Of a stretch of 64,000 bases of DNA, positions 1-8,064 are shown piece after piece (positions within the stretch are counted from its first letter, which is position 1; each line of letters opens with the position of its first letter). Below the pieces are notes generated by a model. It saw only the letters and a program-made list of their open reading frames with translations, searched no databases and had not been told where the DNA came from. This DNA is from UBA7672 sp965279205. GTDB lineage: Bacteria; Pseudomonadota; Alphaproteobacteria; Caulobacterales; Hyphomonadaceae. Location of the stretch: contig OZ257144.1 in assembly GCA_965279205.1 (NCBI GenBank), forward strand, positions 310,001-374,000, given 5' to 3'. The translations under genes and the position numbers were made by a program.

Positions 1-1
1 C

Positions 2-592
2 GTGCTGGCTCAACTCGGCTGCCGCATCCAGCATGCGCTGCGCGCCTATACCCCCACCGAGCGCAAGGGCGTGAAAGCGGCGGCGCAGAGCTTCCGTCCA
101 AATCCCGACCTCGATACCGAGACGGCCATCACTGAACTTGGAACCGGCGAGGCGCTCGTCTCGTCGCTCGACATCAAGGGTGCGCCAACGGTCGTCCAGC
201 GTACGCTGATCCGGCCGCCAGCCTCTCGGCTCGGTCCGGCGACCGACGCCGAGCGTGCGGCCGTGCAGGCGCTGAGCCCGGTTGCGACGAAGTACGACGC
301 AACGATCGATCGCGAGTCGGCCTACGAAATCCTCACCGGGCGCGAAGCCATCGCTGCTCGCGAGAAGGATGCGCTGGCAAAAGCCCAGAAGGCAGAGGCC
401 GAAGCCGCCAGGGCCCGTCGCGAAGCTGCGAAATACACGCCGAAGGCGCCGCCCGCGCCTCGCGCGACCACGGCGCGCAAATCCACGCGCCAGACGCCGG
501 TTGAAGCTGCCAGCAGTACTTTCATGCGCACCGCTACTCGCGAGCTTACCAAATTCGTTTTTCGCGGCATGTTCGGGAACAGGAAGCGCTAG
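2..592 (+). CDS. C-terminal part of HerA-like ATPase (DUF853/YjgR family), truncated by window edge
   Basis: Only the last 196 residues are visible; the gene starts upstream of base 1, so the GTG at base 2 is an internal codon. The stretch beginning LAQLGCRIQHALRAYTP, followed by VKAAAQSFRPNP and an ITELGTGEALVS block, matches my knowledge of the C-terminal part of DUF853 (YjgR) proteins, HerA/FtsK-like P-loop ATPases. The Walker motifs lie outside the window. The tail (residues about 115-196) is Ala/Lys/Arg-rich with a predicted charged helix, which is common in this family. It ends 6 bases before the SRAP gene on the same strand, so the two may be cotranscribed. The cellular role of the family is not established. 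Confidence 0.8.
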   Translation: MLAQLGCRIQHALRAYTPTERKGVKAAAQSFRPNPDLDTETAITELGTGEALVSSLDIKGAPTVVQRTLIRPPASRLGPATDAERAAVQALSPVATKYDATIDRESAYEILTGREAIAAREKDALAKAQKAEAEAARARREAAKYTPKAPPAPRATTARKSTRQTPVEAASSTFMRTATRELTKFVFRGMFGNRKR

Positions 593-598
593 CTGGCC

Positions 599-1264
599 AT
601 GTGCGGCAAGTTCACCCAGCTTGTGCAGTGGGAGGACGTCCTCGCATTCTTCGACCAGACCGTCGTGATGCCCGAGGATGCGCCGGTCACCTTCGCAACA
701 CCCATGCGGATGGCGAAGGTCATCCGGCTTGGCGAGGACGGGCGACCCGAACTGACGCCAATGAAATGGGGCTTCTCGAAGCCTGAAAACCCGTCATTCA
801 AGTCCGACCATATGCACGCCCGCAGCGAAACAGTGGAGTCGAAGCCCACCTTTGCCGAGTCATTCGAGGAGCGGCGTGGCATATTGATGGTCCACTCGTT
901 CAACGAGGGGGAAGAACTGGCCGGCGGCAAGACGAAGCAATGGGTGTTCAGCCCGAAGGACCGCAAGCCCATCGCCATCGCCGTGATCTGGCAGGACTGG
1001 GAAGACGATGCCGGCATTGTTCCGTGCTTCATCCAGCTGACCGTTCCGGCAAATCCACTGGTTGCAAAGATCACCGATCGCATGCCCGCGATCCTGCGCC
1101 GGGAAGACTGGTCTGTATGGCTTGGCGAGACCGATGTGCCGCTGAAGGATGTGAAGTCTCTGCTTCGCACCTTCGACGACGAAGGCAATTGGGAGATGAG
1201 CGAACAGGCGCCGTCGAAGTCCGCGAAGGCGGCGAAGGCGAAGCCGCAGATGGATCTGTTCTGA
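599..1264 (+). CDS. SRAP (SOS response-associated peptidase, YedK/HMCES-like) family protein, atypical active site
   Basis: The 221-residue protein starts MCGKFTQ, so after Met removal the catalytic cysteine of the SRAP fold is exposed. Other family landmarks are PMKWGFSKP (about 54-62), ARSETVESKPTF (74-85), FNEGEE (101-106) and ITDRMPAIL (158-166). SRAP proteins form a thiazolidine crosslink between Cys2 and abasic sites in single-stranded DNA. In the usual family pattern an Asn precedes ARxET and a His sits in HDRMP; here these are His73 and Thr159, while Cys2 and Glu103 are present. The protein therefore looks like a divergent SRAP whose crosslinking or self-reversal chemistry may differ. 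The start is fixed by the need for MCG. The C-terminus (about 203-221) is Lys/Ala-rich. Confidence 0.88.
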   Translation: MCGKFTQLVQWEDVLAFFDQTVVMPEDAPVTFATPMRMAKVIRLGEDGRPELTPMKWGFSKPENPSFKSDHMHARSETVESKPTFAESFEERRGILMVHSFNEGEELAGGKTKQWVFSPKDRKPIAIAVIWQDWEDDAGIVPCFIQLTVPANPLVAKITDRMPAILRREDWSVWLGETDVPLKDVKSLLRTFDDEGNWEMSEQAPSKSAKAAKAKPQMDLF

Positions 1265-1459
1265 TCTCGCACTCGCTCTGATCTCTCTCTTCGCGTGAGT
1301 CATCGCGCCGCGAAATTTTTCCAAAAAAAGTTTCGGGGAAGACTCGCGCGCCTGATTTCAGAAACTTCGCGTTCAGCTTCTCGCGTCAGTTTGCATCTCA
1401 TCAGATCACGACGAACGCGATCGCTTCGTCGACCAGCAACAGAGAAGCAGGAGTGCAGA

Positions 1460-1744
1460 ATGCCTACCTCGAAAAAAACGAAACCGATGAAGAAGTCCAC
1501 GGCAAAAGTCATCGTGATGCCCGCGCCGATGCCGTCAGCCCCGATGCCGACAGCGTCTACGGCGGTTGTGCTGCCGATGCGCTCGAAGCCCATGCCGACC
1601 AAACACGCCGTCAAGAAGAAGTCCGCGAAGAAGGCCCGCAAGATCGTCGCGAAGAAGACGATGAAGGCCGCCGCGGCGAAGAAGATGGCCGCTGCTTCCG
1701 CCAAGAAGCCCGCCCGCAAGGTCGGTCCGAGAATGAAGAAGTAA
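1460..1744 (+). CDS. small lysine/alanine-rich histone H1-like protein
   Basis: This is a 94-residue, extremely basic protein. Residues 1-16 are Lys-rich, 20-45 are Met/Pro/Ala-rich with repeated MP pairs, and 46-94 consist almost entirely of KKxAKKA-type repeats, resembling the C-terminal tail of histone H1 and bacterial H1-like proteins. The ATG follows a clear ribosome binding site (GGAG at about 1450-1453). It is monocistronic, and a strong hairpin with a T-run follows at 1776-1807. By analogy it would bind DNA or RNA through charge, but low-complexity composition makes family assignment weak. The long lead from 1295 has no start signal. Confidence 0.7.
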   Translation: MPTSKKTKPMKKSTAKVIVMPAPMPSAPMPTASTAVVLPMRSKPMPTKHAVKKKSAKKARKIVAKKTMKAAAAKKMAAASAKKPARKVGPRMKK

Positions 1745-1775
1745 GCGTCGCGCGCTAACACCCTCCGACATTGCT

Positions 1776-1807
1776 CCGGCGCGGCCCCAGCGGGTCGCGC
1801 CGGTTTT
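1776..1807. terminator. bidirectional intrinsic terminator between histone-like gene and ubiB
   Basis: CCGGCGCG (1776-1783) pairs perfectly with CGCGCCGG (1796-1803), with a 12-base loop, and is followed by TTTT. The ubiB stop codon lies at 1807-1809 on the opposite strand, so the hairpin can serve both convergent genes. Confidence 0.75.
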
Positions 1808-3351
1808 CATTTGGGGCCGTTGATCAGCACAAACCAGAGGCCGGCGGCCAAGGCCGCGGCGATGGCGAAGCCGGTGAGGGCCCAGCCCCAGCCGCTGGTC
1901 TGTTTCACGATGACGGGGGCGGGAGCAGGTTGTGCGGCGCGGTTGAGCGCGGCGTCGAGCTTTTCCAGCGTTTCGGGCAGGCGGCGCAGGCGCGACAGGG
2001 CCTCGCGGGCGGTGGCGATGGCGAGCTTGCGCAGGCCCTCCGGCCCGAATTCGCGGCGGGACCAGCGGTCGACCACGGGCTTGGCGGCCTGCCAGATGTT
2101 GTGCGCGGGATCGATCGAGCGAGCGACACCCTCGACCTGGACCATTGTCTTCTGCAGCAGGATCAGTTCGGGCCTCAGGTGCATGCCGAACTGGCGCGTG
2201 ATGTCGAACAGCTGGAGCAGGACGCGCGCCATCGAGACGTCGGTCGCGTCCTTGCCGAAGATCGGCTCGCCCACCGAGCGCAGCGCCTGCGCAAACTCAT
2301 CCATCGAATGGTTGGCGGGGACATAGCCGGCCTCGAAATGGACTTCGGAGACACGCTTGTAGTCGCGCTCGAGGAAGCCCTTAAGGATTTCGGCGAGGAA
2401 CAGGCGCTCGTCAGGCCCGATGCGGCCCATGATGCCGAAGTCGACCAGGACCAGACGGCCGTCCGGCGCGAGGATCATGTTTCCTTCGTGGAGATCTGCG
2501 TGGAAGAAGCCGTGGTCAAGCGCGCAGGCGAGGAAGCCGCGCGTGATCCGGTTGGCGAGGTCGATCCGGTCAATGGCGCCGATGGCGCCGGGATCGGTAA
2601 GGGAGCGGCCCTCGATCCATTCCGTGGTGAGCACGCGCTGGCTGGTGCGCTCCCAGTCCACCTTGGGGGCGTAGACGTAATTGTCGAGCGCGGCGATCTC
2701 ACCGAATTCTGACGCAGCGCCGGCCTCGAAGCGCAGGTCCATCTCGCGGGTGAGGGATCGCGCCATGGTGTCGATGAAAGCAGCAGGCTCCATCCGCTTG
2801 ACGTCGGGCGGTCCATGCTTCTGGGCGGAGTAGGCAACACGGCGCATGGCGCGCAGTTCGAGCTCCATCTGCCGCTCGATGCCGGGGCGCAGGATTTTTA
2901 CCGCGCGGGCGCCGTTGGGTGTTTCCAGCCGGTGGACCTGGGCGACCGAAGCTGCGGCGACGACATCGCCGAGTTTCGGGAAGAGGCTTTCTGCATTGTC
3001 GCCGAATTCCACGCGCAGCGTCTTGATTGCCTGCGCTTTCGGGAAGGGCGGGATCGAATCCTTGAGACGCGACAGGTCGGTGGCGGCCTCGACGCCGATG
3101 ACGTCGGGCCGCGTCGCCATGAACTGGCCGAGCTTGATCCAGGCGGGACCGAGCTTTTCGAGGGCTCGGGCAAAGCGCTGGCCGGGGCGGCCCTTGCCGC
3201 CGTCGCCCGGCAGGACGCGGAGGACGGCGCCGGCAAAGCGTGCGAACCAGGGCAGTCGCGAGCGATAGGGGCCGGGAATGATGACGTCATTGCGGGCCAT
3301 GACGGCGCCTGCGCGCGCCAGCCGCATATAGTCGGAAAGCGCATCGAACAT
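1807..3351 (-). CDS. ubiB: UbiB-family atypical kinase/ATPase, ubiquinone biosynthesis
   Basis: A 514-residue ABC1/UbiB-family protein. Signatures are the KxGQ motif (KLGQ, about 73-76), the alanine-rich nucleotide loop AAASVAQVHR (132-141), FHADLHEGN with the catalytic Asp/Asn, and LVDFGIMGRI as the metal-binding DFG. A hydrophobic C-terminal segment (about 488-511) anchors it in the membrane, as in UbiB/COQ8. The family supports coenzyme Q biosynthesis through ATPase activity within the Ubi complex. The start chosen is ATG at 3349-3351, giving MFDALSDYMRL; the frame is open further upstream, but that would overlap ubiE. It lies 5 bases after the ubiE stop, so ubiE-ubiB form an operon. Confidence 0.95.
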   Translation of the reverse strand: MFDALSDYMRLARAGAVMARNDVIIPGPYRSRLPWFARFAGAVLRVLPGDGGKGRPGQRFARALEKLGPAWIKLGQFMATRPDVIGVEAATDLSRLKDSIPPFPKAQAIKTLRVEFGDNAESLFPKLGDVVAAASVAQVHRLETPNGARAVKILRPGIERQMELELRAMRRVAYSAQKHGPPDVKRMEPAAFIDTMARSLTREMDLRFEAGAASEFGEIAALDNYVYAPKVDWERTSQRVLTTEWIEGRSLTDPGAIGAIDRIDLANRITRGFLACALDHGFFHADLHEGNMILAPDGRLVLVDFGIMGRIGPDERLFLAEILKGFLERDYKRVSEVHFEAGYVPANHSMDEFAQALRSVGEPIFGKDATDVSMARVLLQLFDITRQFGMHLRPELILLQKTMVQVEGVARSIDPAHNIWQAAKPVVDRWSRREFGPEGLRKLAIATAREALSRLRRLPETLEKLDAALNRAAQPAPAPVIVKQTSGWGWALTGFAIAAALAAGLWFVLINGPK

Positions 3352-3356
3352 GTCGC

Positions 3357-4115
3357 CTACACCGCCCAGCCGGTGTGAAGGCAGGCAGCGCCGCCGGAAT
3401 AGTTCTGGTAACCGACCTGTCCGAAGCCTGCCGCCCTGATCCGGGCCGCGAAATCTTCCTGGTTCGGGAAGCGGCGGATGGATTCGATCAGGTACTGGTA
3501 GCTGGCCCGGTCGCCGGTGACGAACTCGCCGAGCGCCGGGATCACCGAGAACGAGTATTTGTCGTAGGCGTCCTGCAGGATGCGATGGGTCATGTGCGAG
3601 AATTCGAGGCACGCAAAGCGCCCGCCAGGTTTCAGCACGCGGCGGAATTCGGACAGGGCCTTGTCGATCTCAACGACGTTGCGGATGCCGAAGGAGATCG
3701 TGAGCGCATCGGCGCTGTGATCGGGGAAGGGCAGCAGGGCTGCGTCGCAGGCGACACGCGGCATGTCCTGGTCGGTGGGCTTGATGCCCGCGACGAGCAT
3801 CGCCTCGTTGATGTCGGAGACGACAGCAAAGGTCTTCGCGTCCGAATGGCGGCGTTTGCCGACCTCGCGGGCGCGTTTCAGGAAAGCGCGGGCGACATCG
3901 CCGGTTCCGCCGGCCACATCGATCAGGCTTTCGCCGGGTTGCGGGTTGAGCCAGGCGATCATGTTGGCCTTCCACACCCGGTGGACTCCAGCCGACATGA
4001 GGTCGTTCATCAGGTCGTATTTTCCGGCGACGGACGCGAATACGCCCTTCACGCGGCGGGATTTTTCCTCGCGGCTGACATCCTCGAACCCGAAGGAGAC
4101 CTTCTCTTCGTCCAT
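3357..4115 (-). CDS. ubiE: ubiquinone/menaquinone C-methyltransferase UbiE
   Basis: A 252-residue class I SAM methyltransferase. FGFEDVSREEKSRRVKGVF leads into the UbiE signature YDLMNDLMSAGVHRVWK, followed by motif I IDVAGGTGDVA, LTISFGIRNV and FSHMTHRILQDAYDKYSFSVIP. It methylates the benzoquinol ring at C-2 in ubiquinone (and demethylmenaquinone) synthesis. ATG at 4113-4115 gives MDEEKVSFGFEDV, the usual family N-terminus. It is transcribed together with ubiB and divergently from mutM, with only 49 bases between the two start codons, so promoters must overlap there or lie partly inside the genes. Confidence 0.96.
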   Translation of the reverse strand: MDEEKVSFGFEDVSREEKSRRVKGVFASVAGKYDLMNDLMSAGVHRVWKANMIAWLNPQPGESLIDVAGGTGDVARAFLKRAREVGKRRHSDAKTFAVVSDINEAMLVAGIKPTDQDMPRVACDAALLPFPDHSADALTISFGIRNVVEIDKALSEFRRVLKPGGRFACLEFSHMTHRILQDAYDKYSFSVIPALGEFVTGDRASYQYLIESIRRFPNQEDFAARIRAAGFGQVGYQNYSGGAACLHTGWAV

Positions 4116-4164
4116 GATCCCCAAGACATAGGCGAACGGCGTTACCGGGGCTATATGCGCCTCG

Positions 4165-5010
4165 ATGCCTGAATTGCCCGAAGTCGAGACTGTTCGTCGC
4201 GGACTGGCGCCAGCGATGGAAGGTAAACGCATACTTCGCGTCGAGACGCGGAGAAAAAACCTGCGTTTCCCGTTCCCGGAGAACTTTAACCAGCGCATCG
4301 AGGGCGCACGGCTGAAGCAGCTGGGCCGCCGGGCAAAATACCTGGTGGGCGAGTTGTCCACCGGGGAGGCGCTGATCATGCACCTGGGCATGACGGGAAG
4401 GTTCACGGTTGCCGGCAAGAAGACCGGCAAATTCCATCACGAGGCCGGTGAGAGCGAAAAGCACGACCATGTCGTCTTCGGCATGCAGGGCGGAGCGACC
4501 GTCACCTTCAACGATGCGCGCCGTTTCGGCTTCATGGACCTCTGGCCGCTGAAAGAGCTCGACCGCTATCCCGCGTTCGAGGGCATGGGACCGGAGCCGA
4601 TCTCGAACCAGTTCTCGGGCGCCTATCTCGAAGAGGCATTTGAGGGAAAGAAGGCGCCGGTGAAGGCGGCCTTGCTCGACCAGAATGTGGTGGCCGGGCT
4701 CGGCAACATCTATGTCTGCGAAGCGCTGTTCCGGTCGGGCATTTCTCCTAAGAAGCTGGCGGGCGCAATCAGGCGCGACCGGCTGGAAAGACTTGCCGTC
4801 GAAATCCGCAAGGTGATCGAGGAAGCGATCGTGGCTGGCGGATCGACGATCTCCGATTTTGAATCCACCGACGGCGAACTCGGCTATTTCCAGCACCGCT
4901 TCCAGGTCTACGACCGCGAGGGGGATGCCTGCCTGGTGTGCGCCAAGCCGGTGAAGCGGTTGGTGCAGTCGGGGCGGTCGACCTTCTTCTGTGCGAGCTG
5001 CCAGCGTTAG
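4165..5010 (+). CDS. mutM: formamidopyrimidine-DNA glycosylase (Fpg/MutM)
   Basis: A 281-residue base-excision repair enzyme. The N-terminus MPELPEVETVRRGL fixes the start and supplies the catalytic Pro2 and Glu3. LMHLGMTGRF, NDARRFGF and the helix-two-turn-helix region GLGNIYVCEALFRSGISP are present. The C-terminal zinc finger is CLVC-x16-CASC (about 258-280), so the enzyme appears complete. It removes 8-oxoguanine and formamidopyrimidines and cuts the abasic site. Its stop overlaps the convergent crotonase gene by 4 bases. Confidence 0.97.
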   Translation: MPELPEVETVRRGLAPAMEGKRILRVETRRKNLRFPFPENFNQRIEGARLKQLGRRAKYLVGELSTGEALIMHLGMTGRFTVAGKKTGKFHHEAGESEKHDHVVFGMQGGATVTFNDARRFGFMDLWPLKELDRYPAFEGMGPEPISNQFSGAYLEEAFEGKKAPVKAALLDQNVVAGLGNIYVCEALFRSGISPKKLAGAIRRDRLERLAVEIRKVIEEAIVAGGSTISDFESTDGELGYFQHRFQVYDREGDACLVCAKPVKRLVQSGRSTFFCASCQR

Positions 5011-5819
5011 ATGCTGTTGAAGTCGCCGCCGCGTCCCTTGCCTTCGGCAAATCTTGCGGCGCCGGAGCGGCCTTCCTTCGAGACGATCGGCGCGCCGCGG
5101 CGGGCTTCCTGCTTGAGGGCGGTGTCGAGATCCTGGCTCCAGCCGGAATAGGCGCTGGCGCGGTCGGCGCGCAGGCAGGCCTGCGGGAAGCGGGCGATCT
5201 CCTTGGCCAGTGCGATAGCGGCGGCGAGCGCTTCACCGGTTTTGACGACGCGGTTGGCGAGGCCCCAGCTCAGCGCTTCCTGTGCATCGACCGCGCGGCC
5301 GGTGAGGATCATGTCCATGGCGCGGCCCTGGCCGATGATGCGGGGCAGGCGAAGCGTACCGCCATCGATGAGAGGCACGCCCCACCTGCGGCAATAGACG
5401 CCGAAGATTGCCGTTTCGGACGCAACGCGCATGTCCGCCATGCAGGCGAGTTCGAGGCCGCCAGCGACAGCGTGGCCCTCGACCGCGGCGATCAGCGGCT
5501 TGGACAGCGAGATGAATTCTTCCGGCGCCTCGCGGTCGGCGAGAAGGCGCGTCGGGCCCATCGGCGCCTGTTGCGGATGCTTTTTCACCGGCGGCGTGAA
5601 GTCGTGGGCGCGGTTGGCGACAGCCTTCAGGTCTGCGCCGGCGCAGAAGGCGCCTTGCGATCCGGTCAGCACGGTCGCCAGCACCGCCTCGTCATGCTCG
5701 GCGTCACAGAAGGCGTCATAGAGCGCAGCGGCGGTTTCCGGATCGACGGCGTTGCGCGCCTGCGGGCGGTTGATGGTGATGATGGCCACGGGGCCGTCGC
5801 GGTCCGCGATGATCGACAT
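5007..5819 (-). CDS. crotonase/enoyl-CoA hydratase family protein
   Basis: A 270-residue crotonase-fold protein. It has FCAGADLKAVAN (oxyanion hole and CoA binding) and EGHAVAGGLELACMADMRVAS with the first acidic position. The second acidic motif, usually PExxxG, reads YCRRWGVPLIDGG, so the Glu that activates water in true hydratases appears to be missing. It may catalyse another crotonase reaction such as isomerisation, decarboxylation or hydrolysis. The start at 5819 gives MSIIADRDGPVAIITINRPQ, which is typical. It is convergent with mutM. Function beyond the fold is not determined. Confidence 0.85.
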   Translation of the reverse strand: MSIIADRDGPVAIITINRPQARNAVDPETAAALYDAFCDAEHDEAVLATVLTGSQGAFCAGADLKAVANRAHDFTPPVKKHPQQAPMGPTRLLADREAPEEFISLSKPLIAAVEGHAVAGGLELACMADMRVASETAIFGVYCRRWGVPLIDGGTLRLPRIIGQGRAMDMILTGRAVDAQEALSWGLANRVVKTGEALAAAIALAKEIARFPQACLRADRASAYSGWSQDLDTALKQEARRGAPIVSKEGRSGAARFAEGKGRGGDFNSI

Positions 5820-5900
5820 GGGCGCCTCTCAGCTGGCTTTGAACCTGATAAGGCTGCAGAGCCACCTATTGGGCAAGGGCGTCTGTCTTGAGGGGTGAAT

Positions 5901-6305
5901 ATGACGATAGAACTCTGGTGTCTGTTTGCGGCGATGGTGTTGGCTCTGGTCCACCTCACGGCTGCGTCGTTCAGTTTCAAGGCGCAGGTTGGCAACCGCT
6001 ACACCGTTGGCGCCCGCGACGAGGAGCTGCGACCAACGGCGGTGGCGGGCCGGCTCGACCGGGCGCAGCGCAACTTCCTCGAGACCTTCCCGGTTTTCGT
6101 GGGGGCTGTGCTCATCGTCACCTATCTCGGCGCCACAAGCGACCTCAGCCGCTGGGGCGCCATCATGTATATCGCTGGCCGAGTACTGTTCCTGCCGCTC
6201 TACGCAGCGGGCCTGCCATGGGTCCGCACGTTCAGCTGGAACGCGGCCACGCTGGGCCTGGTGCTGGTGATGGCCCAGATCGTTGTCTGGGCGCTCGCGC
6301 ATTAG
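5901..6305 (+). CDS. MAPEG-family integral membrane protein
   Basis: A 134-residue protein with four hydrophobic segments (about 2-22, 55-75, 82-100 and 110-132) and the MAPEG pattern: RYTVGARDE, then DRAQRNFLETFPVF, then GRVLFLPLYAAGLPWVRTFSW. MAPEG proteins include microsomal glutathione transferases and bacterial relatives of unknown substrate. ATG at 5901 is preferred over GTG at 5895 because GAGG at 5890-5893 is correctly spaced for it. No clear partner genes are seen. Confidence 0.82.
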   Translation: MTIELWCLFAAMVLALVHLTAASFSFKAQVGNRYTVGARDEELRPTAVAGRLDRAQRNFLETFPVFVGAVLIVTYLGATSDLSRWGAIMYIAGRVLFLPLYAAGLPWVRTFSWNAATLGLVLVMAQIVVWALAH

Positions 6306-6374
6306 GACGCCTGCAGTCCTTGTTTGCCAGAGCGGTCGAACTCCGGGAGATTAACGGAGGCTCGGGAGACCCAG

Positions 6375-6779
6375 GTGCTCAGGCGGTTTCATCATCTTGC
6401 AGTTCTAGGGGTCGCGGCGGCAATCGCCGCCACGCCGGCCCATGCGGGCGAGTTTCTGAAGGCCATCGACGATGTGCCGCTGCCTGCCGGCCTCACCGAG
6501 ACAGCCGAACCTCTGGTGTTCGAATCCGACCAGGGCCGCGTGGTGAGAACAAACGCTTCGGGCAATGCCGACTACAGCACGGTGCGCGACTTCTATCTTG
6601 CCTCGCTTCCCTCGCTGGGATGGGAGCGGGAAGGCGATGGCGCCGGCGGCGTCCTGGTCTTTGCGCGCGAGCATGAGCGCCTGACGCTTTCGATAGAGCC
6701 TGCAGCGGGCGTGGACTCGCCGCTGAATGTGATCTTCGAACTCGTCGTGAAGCTCGCCTCGACGAAGCTGCCGGAGTAA
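6375..6779 (+). CDS. small exported protein of unknown function
   Basis: A 134-residue protein with a Sec signal peptide (about 1-24: VLRRFHHLAVLGVAAAIAA, cleavage after AHA) and a mature domain containing VRDFYLASLPSLGWERE. That segment resembles the short repeats in proteins that score lipid or metabolite changes over distance, but I do not recognise a named family. The GTG start at 6375 is chosen because GGGAG sits about 7 bases upstream and the signal peptide then begins properly; an upstream ATG at 6324 would add 17 unlikely residues. It lies between the MAPEG gene and an enoyl-CoA hydratase on the same strand. Confidence 0.68.
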   Translation: MLRRFHHLAVLGVAAAIAATPAHAGEFLKAIDDVPLPAGLTETAEPLVFESDQGRVVRTNASGNADYSTVRDFYLASLPSLGWEREGDGAGGVLVFAREHERLTLSIEPAAGVDSPLNVIFELVVKLASTKLPE

Positions 6780-6810
6780 GTCATCGTCCAGAAAAATTCT
6801 GGAGGATGCG

Positions 6811-7587
6811 ATGGCCTACGAGACGTTGCTGGTCGAAGTCGATGGCGCGGTGGGCATCATCACGCTTAATCGTCCCGATGCGCTGAACGCGCTGTCGAGC
6901 AAGCTATGCGCTGAAGTCGTTGACCAGCTGGCGGCCTGGGAGAAGGACGCGAACATCGGCTGCGTGATCATCACCGGCGCGGGCCGGGCGTTTGCCGCGG
7001 GGGCGGACATCAAGGAGATGGCGCCGCAATCCTACATGGACGTCTACAAGGGCGACATGTTCGGCGCGTTCGAGCATGCGCTTTCGTCCTTCCGCAAACC
7101 CATCATCGCCGCGGTGAACGGCTTTGCACTTGGCGGCGGGTGCGAGCTGGCGATGCTGTGCGATTTTATCCTGGCGTCCGAGACGGCCAAGTTCGGCCAG
7201 CCCGAGATTAACCTCGGCGTGATGCCCGGGATTGGCGGGTCGCAGCGGCTGACGCGCTTCGTTGGCAAGTCGAAGGCCATGGAGATGTGCCTCACCGGGC
7301 GGATGATGGATGCGGCCGAGGCCGAGCGCTCAGGCCTCGCCTCGCGAGTCCTTCCGGCGGACAAGCTGATGGAAGAGGCGAGGGGGGTGGCCAGGAAGAT
7401 AGCCTCCCAGTCCCGGCCGATCGCCATGATGACCAAGGAGAGCGTCAATTCGTCCTACGAAACCACCCTCCGGCAGGGGATCATGTTCGAGCGGCGGTTG
7501 TTCCATTCCATGTTCGCCACGGATGACCAGAAAGAAGGCATGGCGGCCTTTGTAGAGAAGCGTCCGGCGAAGTTTTCGAACACGTAA
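6811..7587 (+). CDS. enoyl-CoA hydratase (fatty acid beta-oxidation type)
   Basis: A 258-residue crotonase of the classical short-chain enoyl-CoA hydratase type. Both catalytic acidic motifs are present: NGFALGGGCELAM (first Glu) and FGQPEINLGVMPGIGG (second Glu), with FAAGADIKEM as the oxyanion segment. It hydrates trans-2-enoyl-CoA to 3-hydroxyacyl-CoA in beta-oxidation. GGAGG (6801-6805) lies 5 bases before the ATG. The gene stands just upstream of rpsT with about 70 bases before the rpsT promoter. In contrast with the crotonase at 5007-5819, its active site looks complete. Confidence 0.95.
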   Translation: MAYETLLVEVDGAVGIITLNRPDALNALSSKLCAEVVDQLAAWEKDANIGCVIITGAGRAFAAGADIKEMAPQSYMDVYKGDMFGAFEHALSSFRKPIIAAVNGFALGGGCELAMLCDFILASETAKFGQPEINLGVMPGIGGSQRLTRFVGKSKAMEMCLTGRMMDAAEAERSGLASRVLPADKLMEEARGVARKIASQSRPIAMMTKESVNSSYETTLRQGIMFERRLFHSMFATDDQKEGMAAFVEKRPAKFSNT

Positions 7588-7654
7588 TGCTAACCATGCT
7601 GGGGCATGTGACTGGCGACGCTCGGGCAGCCGATCAAATCGTGCAGGCTGCGAA

Positions 7655-7683
7655 TTGACCGGCTAGCCGACCGCTGTTAAGAC
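7655..7683 (+). promoter_or_regulatory. candidate sigma-70 promoter for rpsT
   Basis: TTGACC at 7655-7660 is followed by a 17-base spacer and TAAGAC at 7678-7683, about 62 bases before the rpsT start. A GC-rich hairpin, CCCCGG/CCGGGG (7699-7704 with 7713-7718), lies in the leader. Assignment rests only on consensus match and position. Confidence 0.45.
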
Positions 7684-7745
7684 GCCGCTCCCCAAAACCC
7701 CCGGCTTATGCCCCGGGGAGGGGACAAACGGAGCTTGGAAGACCG

Positions 7746-8012
7746 ATGGCCAATACGAAATCCGCCAAGAAAATGGTGCGCAAGATCGCGCGGCGGACCG
7801 AGGTCAACAAGTCGCGCAAGTCGCGCGTTCGCACCTATGTGCGCAAGGTCGAGGAGGCCGTCGCTTCGGGCGACAAAAAGGCCGCCGTCACCGCCCTGCG
7901 CGCTGCGGAACCGGAACTGATGCGCGGCGTCCAGAAGGGCGTGATGCACAAGAACACCGCCTCGCGCAAAGTGTCGCGCCTGGCCGCCCGCGTTAAGGGC
8001 ATGGCGTCGTAA
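7746..8012 (+). CDS. rpsT: 30S ribosomal protein S20
   Basis: An 88-residue basic protein beginning MANTKSAKKMVRKIARRTEVNKSRKSR, the S20 N-terminus, with the conserved HKNTASRKVSRLAARVK near the C-terminus. It binds 16S rRNA in the 30S body. The position directly upstream of dnaA is common in alphaproteobacteria. A possible promoter precedes it and a terminator follows at 8025-8064. Confidence 0.97.
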   Translation: MANTKSAKKMVRKIARRTEVNKSRKSRVRTYVRKVEEAVASGDKKAAVTALRAAEPELMRGVQKGVMHKNTASRKVSRLAARVKGMAS

Positions 8013-8024
8013 ACTCGGGGGAGC

Positions 8025-8064
8025 GACGGGGACCCCGATCAGGGCGTTCCGGGTCGTCTTTTTT
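8025..8064 (+). terminator. rpsT intrinsic terminator
   Basis: GACG (8025-8028) plus ACCC (8032-8035) pair with GGGT CGTC (8051-8058), leaving a GGG bulge, and are followed by six Ts (8059-8064). The stem is imperfect, but the T-run after a GC stem just 12 bases past the rpsT stop supports the call. Confidence 0.6.

Noticed and set aside
1771..2712. long plus-strand frame opposite ubiB
   Set aside because: Shadow of ubiB, which has all family motifs on the minus strand.
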